NCBI RefSeq assembly: GCF_051257895.1
Contig: NZ_CP194331.1
Span: forward strand, 62,001-126,000
Source: Gallionella straubiae
Lineage (GTDB): Bacteria > Pseudomonadota > Gammaproteobacteria > Burkholderiales > Gallionellaceae
Direction: 5' to 3'
DNA: 64,000 bases
Shown here one piece after another: positions 32,133-39,697 of the stretch; position 1 is the first letter of the stretch, and every line of letters begins with the position of its first letter. The notes beneath the pieces were generated by a model. The model did not search any database. It worked only from the letters and a program-made list of their open reading frames with translations, and was not told the DNA's origin. The position numbers and the translations under genes are program-made.

Positions 32133-33053
32133 TCAAACAGTACTTGATTGTGGTTTTTGATATCCGGGCGCAAACGAGGCGCTTCCGACTCCATAGAGTG
32201 CTAATGGATCACTAAGCCACAACCTAAACGCTTCATCCTTAATACTATGATCTGGTGAGCAGTCCACGTGCCATTGCCGTAGGACATAGCCAGCCATTGC
32301 AGCCCGAAGCTGGAGACGAAGAACACCATTGCTCATTCCAAAGTCTTTTCTTGTAATCTCCGGGTGCTTCTTGTCCGGATGAGGCACAAGCGCTAGCTCG
32401 ACAATACGGTTCCATTGAATGTCGTTCGTCGCCATCTCGTGTTTTCCAACATTTCCATCGACCAAGACAGCAGTTTGCTCCATTCTGCTAATGGCGAAAT
32501 CTCGGAAATCTTGGTTCTTCCTATCAAATGCTCTGGCATGCCACCGTAGCCCGTCGGTTGCTATTGCGAATGGAACTATTTCTCGCTCAGATGCACCACT
32601 TGTATGAGAGTTGTATCGTAATCGAATAGCCTTGCCCAAGTGAATTGCCCTCGTGACGGGCGCCATTACGTGTATTTGAGGACGGATAAGTGCCATTGGC
32701 ATTTCGCACGGGATTAACGCGCCAGCTACCGGATTCACGCCATCCCCAAAGCCTTGCGATAGGGCAGTCAACACTCGTTCTTGAATGTGCTCGAACGCTG
32801 GTTTGAAGCTTTCGCGGATTACATAGGTTTTCGAAACAGTGTTGAATTCGATATTGCCCGGAAAGAGTTCCTTATAAAGCGCAAAGTCGCGAGAGGCTCC
32901 TGCAGGTGCAACTCCGAAGCGTTTTATCAGATCAGCCCGCCCTACCTCACCAAGAAAATAAAGTCGAAACTCAATATAGGCTAGCCGTTCTCGTTGAGTT
33001 TGATTGAGATCATCCATGACGGAGTTGCCGGAGCTGGAGTTAATTTGGTTCAT
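32133..33053 (-). CDS. CapW/BrxR family WYL transcriptional regulator
   Basis: 306 residues from the ATG at 33053; an alternative start lies at 33017, and a longer frame from 33134 would run through the inverted repeat. The winged helix reads QRERLAYIEFRLYFLGEVGRADLIKRFGVAPAGASRDFALYKEL. The WYL domain reads KAIRLRYNS, GLRWHARAFDRKNQDFRDFAISRM, where the W-H-A form is typical of CapW (CBASS) and BrxR (BREX) repressors. It is divergent from the CBASS genes and the first gene of the restriction-modification transcript. It probably represses both until a phage signal releases it. Confidence 0.85.
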   Translation of the reverse strand: MNQINSSSGNSVMDDLNQTQRERLAYIEFRLYFLGEVGRADLIKRFGVAPAGASRDFALYKELFPGNIEFNTVSKTYVIRESFKPAFEHIQERVLTALSQGFGDGVNPVAGALIPCEMPMALIRPQIHVMAPVTRAIHLGKAIRLRYNSHTSGASEREIVPFAIATDGLRWHARAFDRKNQDFRDFAISRMEQTAVLVDGNVGKHEMATNDIQWNRIVELALVPHPDKKHPEITRKDFGMSNGVLRLQLRAAMAGYVLRQWHVDCSPDHSIKDEAFRLWLSDPLALYGVGSASFAPGYQKPQSSTV

Positions 33054-33093
33054 GGGGGCGGATTTTGCCCCAGTCACCGCCGATCGGTCAAAT

Positions 33094-33130
33094 CGTATTG
33101 ACGTATTGACATCATCATTTAGATGATGAT
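33094..33130. promoter_or_regulatory. Probable CapW operator
   Basis: ATCATCAT-TTAG-ATGATGAT is a perfect 8-base inverted repeat (33111-33130). Next to it is the tandem repeat CGTATTGA-CGTATTGA (33094-33109). Both lie just upstream of the proposed start of the regulator gene, on the side of the divergent CBASS promoter. Confidence 0.6.
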
Positions 33131-33320
33131 ACATTATAAAAAATAGCTTATGGCGATTGCAAAAAGAAAGCCATTATGAGCCCATTCCTATGGAATTAGA
33201 TCGTTGTAAGCGCTAAGACAAAAAATGATCTCCCAAGGGATGTAATTAATAAGACATTAAATTTTTCGCTTTAACTACTGAGATGACAACGACATCTCTG
33301 AAAAAGGAGATTTATCTAAC

Positions 33321-33689
33321 ATGGCAAATGGAATTACACATCAACTCGTAGCGGCGGTTGCCGCTGGATCGGCATGCTTCTACGCCGAGTCCAATCAGCA
33401 AAAGAGGACTGCAAAACCTCTTCTTGGCGCAGCACTTTCTGCAGCCCTAACAAACTTACCGGACATGCTCGAACCGGCCTCTCATCCAAATCACCGGCAA
33501 CTTTTTCACAGCTTAGCATTTGCTGGGGTATTAGGCGTGGCCGCGCACAAACTCTACACATGGGAGCCCGACAGCCCATTTGATGAAGCAACTCGTTTTG
33601 TTCTGCTGGTTGGCGTAGGGGCCTATTTGATCCACTTGCTGCTGGATGCCGGTACGCCGAAGTCACTTCCTCTTATCGGTAAATTGTGA
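33321..33689 (+). CDS. YdjM-like membrane-bound metal-dependent hydrolase
   Basis: 122 residues. Histidines and aspartates sit as in PF04307 (YdjM family): GITHQLVAAVAAG, TNLPDMLEP, SHPNHRQLFHSLAFAG and LLLDAGTPKSLPL. It has three or four hydrophobic segments. An AAAGGAGA ribosome site lies ten bases upstream. It is the first gene of the CBASS transcript and overlaps the next gene by one base. E. coli YdjM is a LexA-regulated membrane protein of unclear substrate. As a CBASS partner it is an unusual leader gene. Confidence 0.75.
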   Translation: MANGITHQLVAAVAAGSACFYAESNQQKRTAKPLLGAALSAALTNLPDMLEPASHPNHRQLFHSLAFAGVLGVAAHKLYTWEPDSPFDEATRFVLLVGVGAYLIHLLLDAGTPKSLPLIGKL

Positions 33690-34327
33690 TGCAAACGCAC
33701 GAGTACTCTGTCATAGGACTGGACCGAACCTCTATCGGTCGTTACCTGGGGACATTTGCCGGCTTGATGGCCTCGATGGTAGCCATCCTGATAACCCTCG
33801 GCTTTGATTTGGCACAACGGTTTGGATTGTCAGACGGCAGCACCACCTTGGTGATCCTTCCCATAAATGCTGCAGCTTTCTATTTCTTGGGGCACTTGGC
33901 ATTCAACAGGTGGATTTGGCGGCGCCAATTCGTTCAAGGCCTTCTGGGTGTTCCAGATCTTAATGGAGAGTGGGATTGCTATGGAGCGACGAAAGATAAC
34001 GAAGGAAACACTACCTATGAGTGGAAGGCAACAGTAACTATTACGCAGACATGGGAAAAAATCCGCGTCTACCTCAATACCGGCCAGTCGAGCTCCCGAA
34101 GTAAATCGGCATCGCTGGTAAAAGAGCCTGGTTGCGGATATGTCCTGATGTATAGCTATCAAAATGAGCCACGGATTGGCGAGCCAGAGCTGCGGTCACA
34201 TGTTGGTTATTGCGAGCTACAACTGAGTGAAGACCTCAAGTCTGCAGAAGGTGATTACTTTAACAACAAAGGCCGGATTACTTTTGGTCGCATGAAGCTC
34301 GTCAGAAAGGAAAACATAAATGGCTAA
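33689..34327 (+). CDS. cap15: Cap15-type CBASS effector (membrane beta-barrel)
   Basis: 212 residues from ATG 33689. Two membrane segments (about residues 20-40 and 52-74) are followed by a soluble all-beta part starting near GVPDLNGEWDCYG, the form of the Cap15 cyclic nucleotide-binding beta-barrel. In known systems the nucleotide signal makes Cap15 oligomerise and disrupt the inner membrane, killing the infected cell. It overlaps the CD-NTase gene by eight bases. The identification rests on architecture and neighbour, not on a search. Confidence 0.78.
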   Translation: MQTHEYSVIGLDRTSIGRYLGTFAGLMASMVAILITLGFDLAQRFGLSDGSTTLVILPINAAAFYFLGHLAFNRWIWRRQFVQGLLGVPDLNGEWDCYGATKDNEGNTTYEWKATVTITQTWEKIRVYLNTGQSSSRSKSASLVKEPGCGYVLMYSYQNEPRIGEPELRSHVGYCELQLSEDLKSAEGDYFNNKGRITFGRMKLVRKENING

Positions 34328-35417
34328 CTATCAACAAAAACTCGCCGATATGAAGAGTCGCCGCAAAGGAGGCGTCTCATTCGCGGCGCTGAGCAAGTCA
34401 GCATCTTTCGCCGAGGATTCTACGACCTTTACCGAATCATACGAAAATCGCGGCAAAACGGAAGCGATTAAGTATGCATTGGGCGCGATGCAAGAGCTGG
34501 AAGCGCGATATACAAGAATCAGCATTGAGGAAGGGAACCGGGTGCGCGATCAATTAAAAGCCGGCCTCAGCACAGCAAACATTCCAGTCACATTTGAATA
34601 TCAAGGTTCTGTACCGCTGAACATTCACATCAGATTTGCGAGCGACATTGATCTGTTAGTGCTTCATGATGGCTTTGTAACGGTCGATTGGACAGGCCCG
34701 CGAGCACAAACATACAGCACAGTCACTGGAAACGCATTATTGGATATGCTGAGATTACGCGCAACGTGTGAATCCATCCTCGAGCAGAAGTTTCCAGCCG
34801 TAAAAGTAGACAAGACCGGGGGCAAATCTATAGCTCTCTCCGGCGGTTCTTTGCAGCGCAAGGTTGATGTTGTCCCGAGCCATTGGCACGACACGTCTGC
34901 ATACCAGCAGTCGCGCGCCAAGCATGACCGCGAGATTAAAGTCCTGAACAAGGACGATTACACGTTGATTAGCAATCGCCCGTTTCTCCATATGCAGCGT
35001 ATTGAGGAAAAAGATCAACGAACCGGAGGTGGGGTGAAGAAGGTGATCCGGATGTTGAAGAACATCAAGAAGGATTCATCGCATGATATCAAGCTGACAA
35101 GCTATGACATTGCTGCACTCATCTGGCATATGAATGACACCGCCTTAGCGAAGCCATTCTATCTGGAGTTGTCACTCATAGCTGAGGCCCAAAAATATCT
35201 GCAGTTACTCGTCGATAACCCAATCTATGCGCAAACGCTTGACGTGCCAGATCAGTCTCGAAAGATCTTTGATACCCACGAGAAACTTATATCTCTTCAT
35301 CAACTAAAAACAGAGGTTGAGGAACTGGCGGTAGACATAGCCCGTGAAATTAACCCGTTCTATGTGAATAGCCCAGCCTTGGTTCAAATGCGGCTTATGG
35401 AAGCACAAATTTTCTGA
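34320..35417 (+). CDS. CD-NTase (cGAS/DncV-like nucleotidyltransferase)
   Basis: 365 residues. The catalytic core is GS at 96-97 (YQGSVPLNIHIRF), D109-I-D111 (SDIDLLVLHDGF) and the third acidic residue D183 (RKVDVVPSHWHD), with helical OAS1-like C-terminal domain text such as KKVIRMLKNIK. It makes a cyclic oligonucleotide second messenger when phage infection is sensed. No Cap2/Cap3 or HORMA/TRIP13 genes are present, so this is a type I CBASS. The clade may be CdnE or CdnB; the product is not known. A GAAAGGAA ribosome site lies before the ATG. Confidence 0.88.
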   Translation: MANYQQKLADMKSRRKGGVSFAALSKSASFAEDSTTFTESYENRGKTEAIKYALGAMQELEARYTRISIEEGNRVRDQLKAGLSTANIPVTFEYQGSVPLNIHIRFASDIDLLVLHDGFVTVDWTGPRAQTYSTVTGNALLDMLRLRATCESILEQKFPAVKVDKTGGKSIALSGGSLQRKVDVVPSHWHDTSAYQQSRAKHDREIKVLNKDDYTLISNRPFLHMQRIEEKDQRTGGGVKKVIRMLKNIKKDSSHDIKLTSYDIAALIWHMNDTALAKPFYLELSLIAEAQKYLQLLVDNPIYAQTLDVPDQSRKIFDTHEKLISLHQLKTEVEELAVDIAREINPFYVNSPALVQMRLMEAQIF

Positions 35418-35440
35418 AAATACGTCAGGAGAAATTGAAG

Positions 35441-35656
35441 ATGATCAAGATGAGTTTTCCAAGCACCAGTGATTTGACCAAGATGATTACCGCTGCTGCC
35501 GAGAAACAAATTTCAGAGAAAGCTCGGCGTGCGGCGTTACCTTTCGGTGGCGTGCAGGTTAGATTCAGACACAAATCGGGCGGAGCCCTGGATGCCGTTG
35601 AGTTTGATGGATCAGAAGAGGCGGTGCAGGCTGCACGTGCTGCTGTGGCAGGCTAA
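35441..35656 (+). CDS. Small hypothetical protein downstream of the CD-NTase
   Basis: 71 residues from ATG 35441, with an AGGAG ribosome site at 35427-35431. It reads MIKMSFPSTSDLTKMITAAA, then a KARRAALPFGGVQVRFRHKSG stretch, ending EEAVQAARAAVAG. No membrane segment and no recognised family. It lies 23 bases after the CD-NTase and 12 bases before the next gene, so it is likely part of the same transcript. Confidence 0.6.
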   Translation: MIKMSFPSTSDLTKMITAAAEKQISEKARRAALPFGGVQVRFRHKSGGALDAVEFDGSEEAVQAARAAVAG

Positions 35657-35668
35657 ATCAAGGACGGC

Positions 35669-35950
35669 ATGATGGCTTGGTTCGATGAATTTTTAATTGT
35701 TATGGCATATTCAAAACGAACCCAGTTCGCCATATGGATGGGGATGATCAGTTTTGTTGTGATCTTGGCTCTAGGCGAGCATTTTGTCGAAAACGTGAAC
35801 TTCCAAGGGCTCCTTGCTCCTTTGACGACTGTAATACACGAAGCATTGCTGGATCGATGTGACAAAGCGGCGTGGTCATCCCTCGGAGGTTTTTTGTTAC
35901 TTGCAATTAAGTTTTACCGCAAAGATAGCAAAATATTGCTATCCATGTGA
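35669..35950 (+). CDS. Small two-segment membrane protein
   Basis: 93 residues. Hydrophobic segments are FAIWMGMISFVVILAL (about residues 20-40) and WSSLGGFLLLAIKFY (about 69-83), with a charged stretch between. No family recognised. It follows the small gene after 12 bases and ends 40 bases before the proposed start of the large membrane gene. It could be a membrane partner of either the CBASS effector or the downstream protein. Confidence 0.6.
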   Translation: MMAWFDEFLIVMAYSKRTQFAIWMGMISFVVILALGEHFVENVNFQGLLAPLTTVIHEALLDRCDKAAWSSLGGFLLLAIKFYRKDSKILLSM

Positions 35951-35990
35951 GCGACAGAGAAAGCGAAGCTATCATTTTGAAGGGGGCAAC

Positions 35991-37310
35991 TTGCTAGCAA
36001 TTTTTATCAAATTCACATACCCATATTTTGCATTCTTGATGGGAGCGGCCTACAACATCCAACAGACGGTTGAAGGTGCAGGATTATCTTCGTCAAACTT
36101 TCTAGTCCGGAACACCTCGGGCCAGATTATCGACAGCTATTGGTCTCCTGCGGAGGCTGCGTATCTGCCGCTCGGCGTGCTGTTACTCTATAGCCTGCTA
36201 CTCCTTTTTGGTTTTTGTGTGGCGGGCTACGCGCTATGGCGCAGGAAAGGTATCGCTATCGCCCTAGTGGTTTCAGGTGCTCCCGGTGTTCTATCGTTAA
36301 TCGGATATTGGCCACAAGTAAACTTTATGCCGGAGGTGTATCACATTGGCGGAGTGGGGGCATTGGGGAGTCCATACGGAATGGCTGCATTGGCTATTAT
36401 TGCGTTACTCAGCGGATGGATTGCCGTCGTAATCCTGACGGACATACTAAGTCTGCAGGATAGATTTCGTCATGCATACGACCATATTTGGTATTCCATG
36501 GCAATCCTCGCAGGCCTATTCTTTGTTGCGGATGCAGGGAATTCCCACGAGGTGCGTGATCTTCAAGAGACGACCAAAAACGTGCAGCAAGCGAGTTCAT
36601 ATCTGCTCGGCCAAGTTAGGGGGTATGTAAAATACTGTGAGTCCGCATCAATTAAACAAATGGCTTCATGCATTTGGGCCAATGATATTCAACAGATGCT
36701 GACCGATTACACCGTTTATGACGATCGCCTTTACTGGCAACTTGGCCCCAAGACCCAAGTTGATCTTTACTCACCCATTCGAGGCGATAAGGAAGTGGAA
36801 TCCGAAATTCGTAATGAGCTAAGAAAATTTAATCAAATTCAATGTCCAGTATCGACGAATAGGCACACTCCACCTTCAAATACATGCCAAAGACCCCCAT
36901 CTGCATTTTGCACCGGTACAGAAGATGCCAATTACATGATGTGGACGGTCGCGGTATCGAACGAATGCGTGATACCAACACTTGTTCAACTCAGATCAAG
37001 AATGGAGAAGCAGGTTACTAATGTTGAATCTGCCACACGCACGTCACATGCTCGATGGGCTTTCTATCTGTTTATTGCGTTCCTTGCCGGCGGCAAAGTG
37101 GCGAACGCAACGGCAAAGTTCACTAAAGCTCAATCAGGAGCGACAGGACTGGGAGATGAACGCAATGTGCGAAGACTCCTTAGCGCAGCCAGGGAATTTG
37201 GACTGTTTGTCGGAAAAGTCTTGGGTACGGCATTACGCTACGGGTTCTGGCTAGCGAAATGCACAATATCGTGGATCTGGCGTATTCCGCGGTTTTTTAG
37301 CCAGCGCTAG
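35991..37310 (+). CDS. Polytopic membrane protein of unknown family with a cysteine-rich loop
   Basis: 439 residues if it starts at TTG 35991, six bases after an AGGGGG ribosome site; an upstream in-frame start at 35859 would overlap the previous gene. I see six membrane segments: about residues 3-22, 58-83, 88-107, 131-154, 167-182 and 355-372. The long loop between segments five and six (about 185-350) holds six cysteines (216, 227, 285, 299, 307, 326), which fits an extracytoplasmic disulfide-bonded domain. A basic, amphipathic C-terminal tail follows. I do not recognise the family. Its position in the CBASS transcript makes it a candidate defence or sensor component. Confidence 0.65.
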   Translation: MLAIFIKFTYPYFAFLMGAAYNIQQTVEGAGLSSSNFLVRNTSGQIIDSYWSPAEAAYLPLGVLLLYSLLLLFGFCVAGYALWRRKGIAIALVVSGAPGVLSLIGYWPQVNFMPEVYHIGGVGALGSPYGMAALAIIALLSGWIAVVILTDILSLQDRFRHAYDHIWYSMAILAGLFFVADAGNSHEVRDLQETTKNVQQASSYLLGQVRGYVKYCESASIKQMASCIWANDIQQMLTDYTVYDDRLYWQLGPKTQVDLYSPIRGDKEVESEIRNELRKFNQIQCPVSTNRHTPPSNTCQRPPSAFCTGTEDANYMMWTVAVSNECVIPTLVQLRSRMEKQVTNVESATRTSHARWAFYLFIAFLAGGKVANATAKFTKAQSGATGLGDERNVRRLLSAAREFGLFVGKVLGTALRYGFWLAKCTISWIWRIPRFFSQR

Positions 37311-37586
37311 GTGTCCTTGGCTAAACTCTGGCTATATGCGCCACCACGAAATTCGGATTATGTGATTGAACCAGATGACCTTCGCCAATTACGTAAAGGC
37401 CCATCCCAGAAACTTGCGGTTGGCTCACGCCTGATCCGGGTCTGGCAAGGTGAAACCCATCAAGTGATGGTTCTTGAGAATGGTTACTCCTACGCCGGCA
37501 AACAATGGAAAAGCCTGAGTGCAATCGCACGGGCGATCACCGGCACGCCATGGTCCGGTCCAGTGTTCTTCGGGGTCAAGAAATGA
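37311..37586 (+). CDS. DUF2924 protein, short form
   Basis: 91 residues from GTG 37311. The conserved part is GSRLIRVWQGETHQVMVLEN, YSYAGKQWKSLSAIARAITG and WSGPVFFGVKK, the DUF2924 signature. Full members have about 150 residues with a helical N-terminal part that is missing here, so the gene is shortened or the true N terminus has been lost into the upstream gene. DUF2924 proteins are regular neighbours of large serine recombinases in phage and integrative elements, as here. Confidence 0.75.
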   Translation: MSLAKLWLYAPPRNSDYVIEPDDLRQLRKGPSQKLAVGSRLIRVWQGETHQVMVLENGYSYAGKQWKSLSAIARAITGTPWSGPVFFGVKK

Positions 37587-39238
37587 GCGCGAAACGGCAG
37601 GCGCTGAATTGCGCGATTTATACCCGGAAATCGTCCGAGGAAGGACTAGAGCAAGATTTCAACTCTTTGGATGCCCAACGAGAGGCATGCGAAGCTTTCG
37701 TCCTGAGCCAGCAACATGAAGGATGGCGAGCTATCGCTACCCAGTATGACGACGGTGGCTATTCCGGCGGCAATATGGATCGGCCCGCCCTGAAACGATT
37801 ATTGGAGGATATCGATAACAAGCGCATTCAGGTTGTGGTCGTCTACAAGGTAGATCGGCTAACCCGATCTCTTGCAGACTTTGCCAAGATTGTAGAACGA
37901 TTCGATGTTCGTGGCGTGTCGTTCGTGTCCGTGACCCAGCAGTTCAATACGACCTCATCGATGGGGCGGCTCACCTTGAATGTGCTGTTGTCCTTCGCGC
38001 AGTTTGAACGGGAGGTGACCGGGGAGCGCATTCGAGACAAGATTGCCGCCTCTAAGCAAAAAGGTATGTGGATGGGCGGCACGCCACCCATTGGTTACCG
38101 AGGTAATGCACGCACACTCGAGGTCGAAGAATCCAGCGCCAGTCTTATCCGGCATATATTTAGCCGCTATCTAGCGCTCGGTAGCGTGCACGAACTAAAG
38201 CGGGAGCTTGATGCTGAAAATCGGGTCGCCCCCAATCGTGTTTCAAATGCCGGAAATACCTATGGGGGTGTTCGGTTTAGCCGTGGGCAGCTATATCGCA
38301 TCCTGACAAATCCGATCTACATAGGCCAAATCGCTCATCGAGAAAAAACATATATTGGACAGCATTCCCGGATTATCGATCCAGAACTATGGGATGCGGT
38401 TCAAGCAAAAATGATCAGCAACAGGCAAGGGCATCGCCAGTGAGGAACAGCGCCTTCCGCCAGCTTGTTGATGGGGCTGATCGTCGATGGAGGAGGCAAT
38501 CGGCTCGTCCCATCGCATAGTCAGAAACAGTCAAAACGCTACCGTTATTACTTATCAGAGCCGCTGACCACATCGATCCGTGAACATGCACCAGAGGGGA
38601 TACGGATTCCGGCACAGGAAGTGGAAACCTTAGTCATCGATACATTGAGTGACTGGCTGACAAACGATCACGTCATCTTGGATGCGTTGGGTCCTGCACC
38701 GGGGGCGGTACAGGCGATTCTGGCTCGGGCACACCGCTTGGCACAAGTTCTGGAAAATGATAGTGAGGAACGATACAGACTGGTTCGGCGCATGGTTGCT
38801 CAAGTCATGGTTTTACCTGAAGCAGTCGGGCTTGCGTTCCATATTGATGAGCTGATGGAAAATGGATCCGAACGAAACGACAATAGTCCTACGGCGCCTC
38901 CAATAACTCTGACGATTCCATCTCAGCTAAAGCGCTGCAGTCTTGGTATGAAGTTATTGATTCAGGGGCCGGACCATGCTCAACGTCAGACTCCCGATGC
39001 CAGACTGATCAGGATGCTGGGAAAGGCGCAAGACTGGTTTGGCAGACTAACGTCCGGTCAGGCAAAGAGCATTGGGGAAATCGCCGCAGCCGAGGGAATC
39101 TCGAACACCCACGTCACCCGTATCCTGTATCGGGCATTTTTAGCTCCCGATATTGTGAAGGCGATCCTGGAAGGGAGACAGCCGGCAAGCTTGACGCTCG
39201 AATCTCTAAAGAAGCATCAGCCCCTCCCGATTGACTGA
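37583..39238 (+). pseudogene. Large serine recombinase with an in-frame TGA
   Basis: A frame of 551 codons plus stop. The N-terminal resolvase domain has YTRKSSEEGLEQDFNSLDAQ, VVVVYKVDRLTRSLADF and LSFAQFEREVTGERIRDKI. The recombinase domain follows (GTPPIGY, YRILTNPIYIGQI). At codon 287 (38441-38443) TGA interrupts; the same frame continues as GTAPSASLLMGLIVDGGG, SHSQKQSKRYRYYLS and a helical C terminus. A CGA to TGA change would explain it. The N-terminal 286 residues alone retain the catalytic domain but lack most of the DNA-binding part. Confidence 0.85.
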
Positions 39239-39299
39239 GACGAGCAAAGAAAACTACTGGGTTTCTGACAACCCTGACAATTTTGCCTGGAATTCTTTT

Positions 39300-39320
39300 A
39301 TGCGCCTACGGCGCATTTTT
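39300..39320 (+). terminator. Terminator after the recombinase remnant
   Basis: ATGCGCC-TAC-GGCGCAT with a TTTTT tail forms a 7-base hairpin about 60 bases after the recombinase stop. Confidence 0.65.
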
Positions 39321-39501
39321 CCTTGGGGGCATTTAATTCGAGGCTCCGGGCAACCCAATGGATTGCAGATGGTAAAGGCGCGGCTAAACCGACCGTGGCT
39401 TCGGTCGACTGAGAATGAGGCCAAATTACCCCGGGAAATTCAGTCTAAGCGCCCCGTGGAGAATATAGGTAATGAGGAGGCCCGCTGTTGGCGGGCTCCA
39501 C

Positions 39502-39532
39502 GAGCATATTTGCGCTAAGTAGCAATATGCTC
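39502..39532. repeat. Hairpin next to the tRNA-Ser 3' end
   Basis: GAGCATATT and AATATGCTC form a perfect 9-base inverted repeat immediately beyond the encoded CCA of the tRNA. A second hairpin, GCCCGC-TGTT-GGCGGGC, lies at about 39480-39496. They could stop tRNA transcription or mark the island end. Confidence 0.5.
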
Positions 39533-39537
39533 AGCTG

Positions 39538-39627
39538 TGGCGGAAGCGGTGAGATTCGAACTCACGAGGGGCGCAAACCCCTGGCGGTTTTCAAGACCGC
39601 TGCCTTCAACCACTCGGCCACGCTTCC
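39538..39627 (-). tRNA. tRNA-Ser (anticodon TGA)
   Basis: On the minus strand: acceptor GGAAGCG pairs with CGCTTCC, discriminator G and an encoded CCA. The anticodon stem-loop is GGTC-TTGAAAA-CC with anticodon TGA. A long variable arm follows, and the T arm is GTGAG-TTCGAAT-CTCAC. The class II shape and the sequence agree with tRNA-Ser(UGA), reading UCA. It marks the right end of the accessory island. Confidence 0.95.
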
Positions 39628-39634
39628 GGAGGCG

Positions 39635-39669
39635 CGCATTTTGAACCAAGGCTCGCGGTGTGTCCAGAC
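39635..39669. repeat. Imperfect direct repeat, copy 1
   Basis: CGCATTTTGAACCAAGG followed by CTCGCGGTGTGTCCAGACA. It matches the copy at 45267-45302 at about four of five positions. It lies just upstream of the tRNA-Ser gene. Confidence 0.5.
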
Positions 39670-39697
39670 AAACGCCGGTTCCGGGAGTTGCCGATGG

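Larger units (their letters stand above)
28000..39537. mobile_element. Accessory defence island next to tRNA-Ser
   Basis: From about 28.0 kb to the tRNA-Ser gene the DNA is visibly more AT-rich, and the genes are defence and mobility genes: a broken HTH gene, a XamI-type restriction-modification pair, a CapW-type regulator, a CBASS operon, membrane genes and a large serine recombinase with DUF2924. The right edge is set by the tRNA. The left edge is inferred from composition. No flanking direct repeat of the tRNA end was found at the left side. Confidence 0.7.

Noticed and set aside
32133..33053. BREX system next to the BrxR-like regulator
   Set aside because: No brxA, brxB, brxC, pglX or pglZ genes are present; the neighbours are CBASS and a XamI-type pair.
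28287..38443. A recoded genetic code or selenocysteine at the in-frame TGA codons
   Set aside because: Other genes in the same island use TGA as a normal stop, one of the three codons is TAA, and no stem-loop of SECIS form is evident after the TGA codons, so decay is simpler.
28000..39500. CRISPR array in the defence island
   Set aside because: No regularly spaced direct repeats with unique spacers were seen anywhere in the window.
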